A stretch of 12,021 bases of DNA from Flavobacteriaceae bacterium UBA5079 (GTDB taxonomy: Bacteria; Bacteroidota; Bacteroidia; Flavobacteriales; Flavobacteriaceae): contig DIAL01000087.1 of NCBI GenBank assembly GCA_002414705.1, positions 36,020-48,040 of the forward strand, in the 5' to 3' direction. Positions 6,268 to 10,948 of this stretch are shown here, one piece after another. How positions within the stretch are numbered: the first letter of the stretch is position 1; each line of letters opens with the position of its first letter. A model generated the notes under the pieces. The model was not told the origin of the DNA, searched no databases, and saw nothing but the letters and a program-made list of their open reading frames with translations. The position numbers were made by a program, and so were the translations under genes.

Positions 6268-7119
6268 ATGAAGAATATCTTTTTAACATTAATAGCCATT
6301 TTTGTATTTACAGCTTGTTCAAGTGATGATGACAATGACAACAATTCAAGTGAGGTAGAATCACAGATTTTGGGTAAATGGCTTTTTGAGAATCCAACAT
6401 TAAATCCATCACATAATAATTCATTTACATTTACTACAGAAGGTAATGTAACTTATTCATATTGGGATGGTGGACAAGGAGATAATTATGATAGTGAAAC
6501 GGGTACATACAGCTTTAATGGTGATATTATGACAATGATTTTCCCTGAAGGTGTAAGCTTAACTTTTGTGCAAAAAGTGGTTTACATTAATGATAATGTT
6601 GTAGAGTTTCAATCTACAGGTGTTTCTGGTGAGAATGCTTATGAAGGAGATTATTTTAAAGATGGAGCAGGCAGTTATGAAACCCCTGATGATGGAAGAA
6701 GAATTGTGTCCTTTGATACAGGAAATATTTTGAATTCTGCTTTTGGTTCTAGTTGTTATGGCTTGTCTTCAATAGATGAAAATATTAATGTAAAGCTAAC
6801 TTTTTTATCCGATGGTGTAGAAGTGCGTTCTGAAAGTTATTCAGCATTACCAGATTACCAAATTCATGAAGTTGAGGAATTAGCTGGTGATGTGATTTCC
6901 GTTAAGTTGGAGTTATTAGACTTCAACCCTAGTATATTGGATAAAGATATTATCATTTATGACATCGGTGTAAGTATTGAAAATGGAGTTGGAGCTATGA
7001 TAACAAGTGAGAACCTTGGAGAACTATTTTATTGTACAGAATCAAGATATGAAGTAGTCTATACATACAATAATACTAATGATACTTCTAGTATAGAAGA
7101 ACAGACACATTCATTTTAA
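6268..7119 (+). CDS. Surface-type lipoprotein, lipocalin-like N-terminal region
   Basis: A 283-residue lipoprotein. The signal peptide (1-16) ends in FTA-C17, the signal peptidase II site. The residues after Cys (SSDDDNDN) form the acidic export signal that directs Bacteroidota lipoproteins to the cell surface. Residues about 33-110 contain ILGKWLFEN, then alternating strands with GNVTYSYWDGGQG and GTYSFNGDIMTMIF. This GKW-plus-threshold-strand pattern is seen in lipocalin-like domains of this phylum. The C-terminal half is beta-rich without a signature I can name, and contains two Cys residues (around 165 and 256) that could pair. It is the last gene before the attachment region, 34 bases after the DUF3127 gene, and could be read from that operon or alone. 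Ligand and role are unknown. Confidence 0.85.
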   Translation: MKNIFLTLIAIFVFTACSSDDDNDNNSSEVESQILGKWLFENPTLNPSHNNSFTFTTEGNVTYSYWDGGQGDNYDSETGTYSFNGDIMTMIFPEGVSLTFVQKVVYINDNVVEFQSTGVSGENAYEGDYFKDGAGSYETPDDGRRIVSFDTGNILNSAFGSSCYGLSSIDENINVKLTFLSDGVEVRSESYSALPDYQIHEVEELAGDVISVKLELLDFNPSILDKDIIIYDIGVSIENGVGAMITSENLGELFYCTESRYEVVYTYNNTNDTSSIEEQTHSF

Positions 7120-7153
7120 TTAAGGTAATGTAAATGGCGAGATTAAAATTTTA

Positions 7154-7240
7154 AGTTATATTACATAAGTTGCAGTAATTACAGTCTTACATAACTGAAA
7201 TTAGTATTTGAAATCTGCCTACAACATTTCGACAACATTT
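7154..7240. repeat. Short direct and inverted repeats in the attachment region
   Basis: The stretch holds TTACATAA twice (7161-7168, 7188-7195), a GTAATTAC palindrome between them (7175-7182), AGTTAT/ATAACT flanking the set (7154-7159, 7191-7196), and ACAACATTT twice in tandem 11 bases apart (7221-7229, 7232-7240). Integrase arm-type sites look like this, but AT-rich DNA can also give such repeats by chance. Confidence 0.4.
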
Positions 7241-7260
7241 TAATAGAAGAATGCAGTATT

Positions 7261-7337
7261 ATGAAAACGAATGAAAATGAAAAATTTTTAATATGTTGAA
7301 ATTCAGGCAAATGAATCTAAATGAAAGTGATTGAAAA
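7261..7337 (+). repeat. Helically phased (A/T)TGAA repeats beside the att site
   Basis: ATGAAA-like or TTGAAA-like words begin at 7261, 7271, 7277, 7296, 7311, 7321 and 7331. Several intervals are exactly 10 bases, so the copies would face one side of the helix. The array ends 14 bases before the tRNA fragment. No open reading frame of any length uses these ATGs. Confidence 0.45.
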
Positions 7338-7351
7338 GTAACTTATAGTGT

Positions 7352-7393
7352 CTCATAATCAGAAAGTCCCTGGTTCGAGCCCAGGTGGGACCA
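7352..7393 (+). pseudogene. 3' fragment of tRNA-Met (CAU)
   Basis: The fragment contains the anticodon loop CTCATAA (7352-7358, anticodon CAT 7354-7356), the 3' anticodon arm TCAGA (7359-7363), variable loop AAGTC, a perfect T-arm CCTGG-TTCGAGC-CCAGG (7369-7385), the 3' acceptor strand TGGGACC (7386-7392) and discriminator A (7393). CCA is not encoded. The bases before the loop (AGTGT) do not pair with TCAGA, and no D-arm or 5' acceptor strand (GGTCCCA expected) is found upstream, so it cannot make a tRNA. Elongator Met is the likeliest identity; tRNA-Ile2, with a modified CAU anticodon, is not excluded. Confidence 0.88.
7352..7393. other. Attachment site (right end) of an integrated element
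   Basis: Complementarity to a tRNA anticodon arm breaks off exactly at the anticodon loop. That is a usual crossover point for tyrosine recombinases that insert into tRNA genes. In such events the element restores the tRNA at one end and leaves the displaced 3' part at the other; this copy is the displaced one. It places the element to the left (restriction-modification, toxin-antitoxin, RadC-like and repressor-operon genes) and host DNA to the right. The matching intact tRNA and the integrase are outside the window, so the left boundary is unknown. Confidence 0.78.
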
Positions 7394-7404
7394 CTAATAA
7401 AATC

Positions 7405-7434
7405 AAGCCTTACAGAAATGTAGGGCTTTTTTTT
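7405..7434 (+). terminator. Terminator of the former tRNA transcription unit
   Basis: AAGCCTTACA (7405-7414) pairs with TGTAGGGCTT (7419-7428) across a GAAA tetraloop, with one wobble, and an eight-T tail (7427-7434) follows. It lies 11 bases after the tRNA 3' end and would have ended the intact tRNA transcript. Confidence 0.88.
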
Positions 7435-7751
7435 ATTTTAAGAATAAAAATTGTGATTTGGATTAATCTTAAAATCAAATATTTAGCAACAATATTTTTT
7501 TACATAAATACATGTCTTTGAATTATATATTACAGCAAGTATTAGACTTGCAATAAAATGAGAATTAAAATAATAAACACAGTATACAAGCTTTATAGAA
7601 AGTTAAATTTTTACAGGCTAAACATTTAATTTGCAATTTTTTACTTAAATTTAGTTATTAATGTTAAGAACCTCTTTTACTCTTTTATTGTTAACGAGTT
7701 AAATTATTCATCAAGGAGTGAGTTTAGTTTCCACAAACAAAAAATATAGCC
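7435..7751. other. Gene-free AT-rich leader upstream of the HAD lipoprotein gene
   Basis: No coding frame of note is present on either strand. The only clear structure is a perfect hairpin, GCAAGT-attag-ACTTGC (7535-7551), without a T-tail, which could be an operator. TTAATTTGC (about 7627) resembles the -7 box but has T where the consensus has A; the same word occurs upstream of the sigma-factor gene. The promoter of the 7752 gene should lie here. Confidence 0.5.
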
Positions 7752-8777
7752 ATGAAAAACTATCGTATTCTTTTATTTTTAAGCGTTTTTACCTTTATTT
7801 TCAGTTGTAAAGAAGACAAAAAAGCAACACCTATTGAACCAGAAACCGTTGTTGTTTCTCGTCCGTTGCCATCTTGGAATGAAGGCAAAACTAAAAATGA
7901 TATACTTGCTTTTGTAAAAAACGTAACAACAGAAGGCTCATCAGGTTTTGTTCCAGTAGAAAACCGTATTGCAACTTTTGATAATGATGGTACACTTTGG
8001 TCCGAACAACCAGCTTATTTTCAGTTGTTTTTTGCTCTAGACAAAATTAAACTTATGGCTGAAGACCATCCAGAATGGAAATCTACAGAACCGTTTAAGT
8101 CCGTTTTAGCAGATGATATGGAAGGCATTATGAAGTCTGGCGAAAAAGGTCTAGTGCAATTAATGATGACTAGCCATGCCAATACAACTGCAGAGGAATT
8201 TGAAGAATCAGTAAAAAATTGGATGAAAACAGCAAAGCATCCAAGATTTAATCAACCCTATAACACGGTTGTTTATCAACCCATGCAAGAATTATTAGAC
8301 TACTTAAAAGCCCATGGTTTTAAAAACTTTATTGTTTCTGGAGGTGGTATTGATTTTATGCGTGCTTGGGCACCAGAAACGTATGGAATTCCATCCAATC
8401 AAATAATTGGAAGCTCCATTAATGCTAAATTTGATTACACTGATGGCAACGCCTCCATTATAAAAATGCCTGAACTAGATTTTAATGACGATAAAGCTGG
8501 TAAACCCGTTGGAATTTATCAACACATTGGTAAAAAACCCATTTTTGCTGCAGGAAATTCTGATGGCGATTTGCAGATGTTGCAATACACGGATTCTAAT
8601 ACCTATCCAAGTTTTCAATTATATGTACACCATACAGATGCTGAACGCGAATGGGCTTACGATCGTGAATCGCATATAGGTCAGTTTAATATAGGTCTTG
8701 ATGAAGCTATTGCTAAAGGTTGGACGCTTGTAGATATGAAAAACGACTGGAAAACGATTTTTTCTTTTCAAGAATAG
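7752..8777 (+). CDS. HAD-superfamily phosphatase-like lipoprotein
   Basis: A 341-residue lipoprotein hydrolase. The signal peptide ends at IFS-C19, followed by KEDKK, so it is anchored in the envelope and probably faces the periplasm or surface. HAD motif I is FDNDGTLW with nucleophile D77 and acid/base D79; motif II is IVSGGG with S196; motif IV is GNSDGD (268-273). The motif III lysine is K248 or K251. The long cap insert between motifs I and II and the VSGGG form resemble the phosphoserine phosphatase-like branch of the superfamily. It should hydrolyse a phosphomonoester with Mg2+; the substrate is not evident. It is the first host gene right of the attachment site, alone between the tRNA terminator and its own terminator. 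An exported, lipid-anchored HAD enzyme is unusual, since most members are cytosolic. Confidence 0.92.
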   Translation: MKNYRILLFLSVFTFIFSCKEDKKATPIEPETVVVSRPLPSWNEGKTKNDILAFVKNVTTEGSSGFVPVENRIATFDNDGTLWSEQPAYFQLFFALDKIKLMAEDHPEWKSTEPFKSVLADDMEGIMKSGEKGLVQLMMTSHANTTAEEFEESVKNWMKTAKHPRFNQPYNTVVYQPMQELLDYLKAHGFKNFIVSGGGIDFMRAWAPETYGIPSNQIIGSSINAKFDYTDGNASIIKMPELDFNDDKAGKPVGIYQHIGKKPIFAAGNSDGDLQMLQYTDSNTYPSFQLYVHHTDAEREWAYDRESHIGQFNIGLDEAIAKGWTLVDMKNDWKTIFSFQE

Positions 8778-8829
8778 AATCTTAAATAATACGTATTCCG
8801 TAACGAAACCAATTTATAACTTTTTATAG

Positions 8830-8859
8830 AAAAGCCTTTCAATTTTTTGAAAGGCTTTT
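8830..8859. terminator. Strong terminator after the HAD lipoprotein gene
   Basis: AAAAGCCTTTCAA (8830-8842) pairs perfectly with TTGAAAGGCTTTT (8847-8859) across TTTT, with TAGTTTTT after it. The 13-bp stem with T-runs on both sides could act in either direction. Confidence 0.85.
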
Positions 8860-8941
8860 AGTTTTTAGAGATTCTTAAGAAGTGGTCTCACTAGAATTCT
8901 CCGTTTTTATTGTTAATTTGCGATACTTATAAATAGCATAT

Positions 8942-9520
8942 TTGGAAGAACAAGATTTTATTGATGCGTTAAAAGCGGGAAAGCAATTTGCTTATGGCAA
9001 GCTTATTGACGATTTTCAACATAAAGTATTTGCGACTTGTATTTCATTTGTTCCCAACAAAGAAGATGCCGAAGATATTGCCCAGGACGTATTTGTTGAG
9101 GTTTTTAATTCGATTCATAAATTTAAAGAGCAATCTAAATTATCAACATGGATTTATAGGATTACAACCAATAAGTGTTTGGAGTTTATAAGGACACGAA
9201 ATACGAAGAAGCGTTTCGGATTTTTACAATCCATTATAGGAAATGATATTCCTATTGATAAAACCAGTTATTTCACAGAGATGAACCATCCTGGTATTAT
9301 TTTAGAAAATAAAGAAACAAGCGAAACGCTTTTTTATGCCATTAATAAACTTCCGGATGCTCAAAAAATAGTTTTTACCTTGCATAAAGTGGATGGCAAG
9401 AGCTATCAAGAAATAAGTGATATTATTGAAAAAAGCGTCTCTTCAGTTGAGTCATTAATGTTTCGGGCTAAAAAGAATTTACAGAGTTTATTAGAAAATT
9501 ATTATAAAAACGAAAATTGA
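8942..9520 (+). CDS. ECF-type RNA polymerase sigma factor
   Basis: A 192-residue group 4 (extracytoplasmic function) sigma factor. Region 2 spans about 15-90: FVPNKEDAEDIAQDVFVEVF at 36-55 is the core-binding 2.1-2.2 segment, and STWIYRITTNKCLEFIRTR at 68-86 is the -10 recognition part. After a linker, region 4 spans about 127-182, with LPDAQKIVFTLHKVDGKSY and SVSSVESLMFRAKKNL as its HTH. The only usable start is TTG at 8942: a stop (TAA, 8930-8932) lies four codons upstream and no in-frame ATG occurs before residue 114, well inside the linker. The small membrane protein follows 38 bases later. No copy of the CAAGTTT-N13-CATCTAAA motif precedes this gene, so its basal expression comes from another promoter. 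It probably directs transcription from the three motif copies downstream. Confidence 0.95.
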   Translation: MEEQDFIDALKAGKQFAYGKLIDDFQHKVFATCISFVPNKEDAEDIAQDVFVEVFNSIHKFKEQSKLSTWIYRITTNKCLEFIRTRNTKKRFGFLQSIIGNDIPIDKTSYFTEMNHPGIILENKETSETLFYAINKLPDAQKIVFTLHKVDGKSYQEISDIIEKSVSSVESLMFRAKKNLQSLLENYYKNEN

Positions 9521-9522
9521 CG

Positions 9523-9550
9523 CAAGTTTTTTAAACTTTTCACATCTAAA
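9523..9550 (+). promoter_or_regulatory. Putative ECF promoter, copy 1 (before 9559 gene)
   Basis: CAAGTTT (9523-9529), 13 bases, then CATCTAAA (9543-9550). The same two words with the same spacing recur at 10456 and 10881. Copy 1 shares the longer word TTTTCACATCTAAA with copy 2. The -10-like part ends 8 bases before the ATG at 9559, so transcription from it would give an almost leaderless mRNA. Confidence 0.65.
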
Positions 9551-9558
9551 GGTATAGT

Positions 9559-9870
9559 ATGGACACAGATAGAAACATTCAAAACAAAATAAATGCCACA
9601 ATCAATTCAGTTGAAGCGATTGAAACGGTTCGGGTCTCTCCTTTTTTTAAAGATAAAACTATGCAGCGTTTATTTGCTGAGAAAGAAGTAAAGCAATCTG
9701 TTTGGTCTTGGTTTACACCTAAATTACAGCTAGCAACTTTGGTCTGTTTGGTGGTTTTAAACATATTTGCTTTTTCAACTATGAATAAAAGTACTTATAA
9801 TGAAAATGTAAATCAGTTTGCAGAAACTTACGGACTATCTATAGATACAGAAACATCCTTATTAAATTAA
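9559..9870 (+). CDS. Small single-TM protein, candidate anti-sigma factor
   Basis: A 103-residue protein with a cytosolic N-terminal part (1-53), one hydrophobic segment at about 55-74 (KLQLATLVCLVVLNIFAFS), and a short periplasmic tail (75-103). This size, topology and position, directly after the ECF sigma gene and two bases before a Spy-like gene, match small anti-sigma factors in this phylum that hold the sigma factor at the membrane until an envelope signal arrives. No zinc-binding anti-sigma motif (HxxxCxxC) is present, so it is not a ZAS-type protein, and the assignment rests on context and topology alone. SVEAIETVRVSPFFKDKTMQRLF (17-39) is the part most likely to contact the sigma factor. 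It could instead be an unrelated membrane component of the regulon. Confidence 0.7.
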   Translation: MDTDRNIQNKINATINSVEAIETVRVSPFFKDKTMQRLFAEKEVKQSVWSWFTPKLQLATLVCLVVLNIFAFSTMNKSTYNENVNQFAETYGLSIDTETSLLN

Positions 9871-9872
9871 TT

Positions 9873-10376
9873 ATGAAGAAAAATATTATTTTATACGTCT
9901 TACTCCTCTTTTTGGTTATTGCTAATGGCTTTTTCCTGTATAATTTCATGCGTCCAGCAAACGATAATAGAGAGAATAGACCTCAAGAACCCATGAATTT
10001 TATAGCTAACCAATTGAATTTTGATGATGCACAGTTAGAAAAAATGGAGGTTATAAATGACAAACATCATTTTGAAATGAGGCGTATTAGTGACGACTTA
10101 AGAGGCTTAAAAGATGATTTATTTAAAGAGTTATCTAATACAGATTTACAAAATGAAACGGTAGACTCACTCACAACACTTATTGGAAACAAACAAAAAG
10201 AACGCGAAACAGAAGTTTTTTATCATTTTAGAAGCATTCAAGACATTTGCAACGAAAAGCAAAGTGAAAAATTTGAAGTAATTATAAAAGATGCTTTACG
10301 TAAAGGTGATAATAATGGACCAGAAGGGCAAAGACCACCACCTCCAAATGGACATGGACCACCACCAAGAGATTAA
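9873..10376 (+). CDS. Spy/CpxP-like periplasmic protein with Pro-rich tail
   Basis: A 167-residue protein of the Spy/CpxP/heavy-metal-sensor-like type. An N-terminal hydrophobic segment (4-23) serves as an uncleaved anchor or signal. The helical body (about 41-143) includes the family-like stretches LNFDDAQLEKMEVINDKHHFEMRRI (48-72), DDLRGLKDDLFKEL and a later QSEKFEVII block in the place of the LTPEQ/KF motifs. Relatives are periplasmic chaperones or sensors that feed envelope-stress pathways. The tail (149-167) is very rich in Pro and Gly (GQRPPPPNGHGPPPRD) and contains one His. Starting two bases after the putative anti-sigma gene, it is surely co-transcribed and may act as a periplasmic sensor or feedback part. 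Metal binding is possible but not shown by clear ligand clusters. Confidence 0.85.
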   Translation: MKKNIILYVLLLFLVIANGFFLYNFMRPANDNRENRPQEPMNFIANQLNFDDAQLEKMEVINDKHHFEMRRISDDLRGLKDDLFKELSNTDLQNETVDSLTTLIGNKQKERETEVFYHFRSIQDICNEKQSEKFEVIIKDALRKGDNNGPEGQRPPPPNGHGPPPRD

Positions 10377-10396
10377 GTATATTTTCACATAATACC

Positions 10397-10430
10397 AAAA
10401 GACCTTCCCTAACCTGAAGGTCTTTTTTTT
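10397..10430 (+). terminator. Terminator of the sigma-factor operon
   Basis: AAAAGACCTTC (10397-10407) pairs perfectly with GAAGGTCTTTT (10416-10426) across an eight-base loop and runs into a T-tract (10423-10430). It separates the sigma operon from the EF-hand gene, which therefore needs its own promoter (copy 2 of the motif). Confidence 0.9.
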
Positions 10431-10455
10431 GGCTTTTTTTTAACAGGTAATGGCA

Positions 10456-10483
10456 CAAGTTTAAAAATGTTTTCACATCTAAA
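10456..10483 (+). promoter_or_regulatory. Putative ECF promoter, copy 2 (before EF-hand gene)
   Basis: CAAGTTT (10456-10462), 13 bases, then CATCTAAA (10476-10483). It sits just after the preceding operon's terminator and 26 bases before the ATG, giving a leader of about 20 bases. GCA precedes CAAGTTT here and in copy 3. Confidence 0.7.
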
Positions 10484-10509
10484 AATAAGTAACAATAAAA
10501 TATCACATC

Positions 10510-10791
10510 ATGAAAAGCAACAAATTAAGCACGGTAGTTTTGGTTTTTGGGTTAACCTTAATAACAAATTTAACTTTCGGTCAACCCCAAAAAAGTAAAG
10601 ATCAAAAACAGCCTCCAACATTCAGTGAACTATTAGAAAAAATGGATGCCAATACAGATAGTAAACTTTCATTAGATGAGGTAAAAGGCGAATTACAAAA
10701 ACACTTTACAAAAATAGATACTGATGAAGATGGATTTATAACTAAAGCAGAATTTGAAAAGGCTCCAAAACCAAAAAAAAGAGATAAGTAA
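10510..10791 (+). CDS. Secreted two-EF-hand calcium-binding protein
   Basis: A 93-residue exported protein. The signal peptide (about 1-24) ends LTFG-Q, with no lipobox Cys. Two EF-hand loops follow: D46-A-N-T-D50-S-K-L-S-L-D-E57 and D70-T-D-E-D74-G-F-I-T-K-A-E81. Both have the acidic residues at loop positions 1, 5 and 12 expected for Ca2+ binding; the second has the canonical Gly at position 6, while the first has Ser. The helices between them (VKGELQKHFTKI) complete a single EF-hand pair. A basic tail (KAPKPKKRDK) ends the protein. It forms its own transcription unit between two terminators, headed by copy 2 of the ECF motif, so it is probably induced with the sigma operon and cotH. A calcium sensor or buffer role in the periplasm is inferred. 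Confidence 0.92.
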   Translation: MKSNKLSTVVLVFGLTLITNLTFGQPQKSKDQKQPPTFSELLEKMDANTDSKLSLDEVKGELQKHFTKIDTDEDGFITKAEFEKAPKPKKRDK

Positions 10792-10835
10792 ATCAAAGGA
10801 ATGAAATGAAATTTTGAATTGTTTAGTTAGTCTAT

Positions 10836-10866
10836 AAAGCTTCGTGAGTTATCGCGAAGCTTTTTT
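10836..10866 (+). terminator. Terminator after the EF-hand gene
   Basis: AAAGCTTCG (10836-10844) pairs with CGAAGCTTT (10855-10863). The stem extends inward by T-G, G-C and A-T to a GTTA loop, giving a 12-bp stem followed by Ts to 10866. Confidence 0.85.
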
Positions 10867-10880
10867 AAAAATATTAAGCA

Positions 10881-10908
10881 CAAGTTTTTTAATAAATAAG
10901 CATCTAAA
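10881..10908 (+). promoter_or_regulatory. Putative ECF promoter, copy 3 (before cotH)
   Basis: CAAGTTT (10881-10887), 13 bases, then CATCTAAA (10901-10908), directly after a terminator and 40 bases before the cotH start. The spacer sequence differs from copies 1 and 2, while the two boxes and their spacing are unchanged, which argues for function rather than recent duplication. Confidence 0.7.
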
Positions 10909-10948
10909 TATTAAATAGTACAATAATCATATTTTAAAACTAAAACAA

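Noticed and set aside
7261..7340. CRISPR array or tandem repeat
   Set aside because: The units are only 5-7 bases with no constant-length spacers; they fit phased protein-binding words, not CRISPR repeats.
7352..7393. A complete functional tRNA gene
   Set aside because: The upstream bases do not supply the 5' anticodon arm, D-arm or the GGTCCCA acceptor strand, so only the 3' half exists.
9559..9870. Zinc-binding (ZAS-type) or FecR-type anti-sigma factor
   Set aside because: There is no HxxxCxxC motif and no FecR domain; the protein is too short, so only a context-based anti-sigma call is kept.
10282..10506. Minus-strand open frame of 74 codons
   Set aside because: It is the antisense shadow of the Pro-rich tail of the Spy-like gene and of the terminator and ECF motif region.
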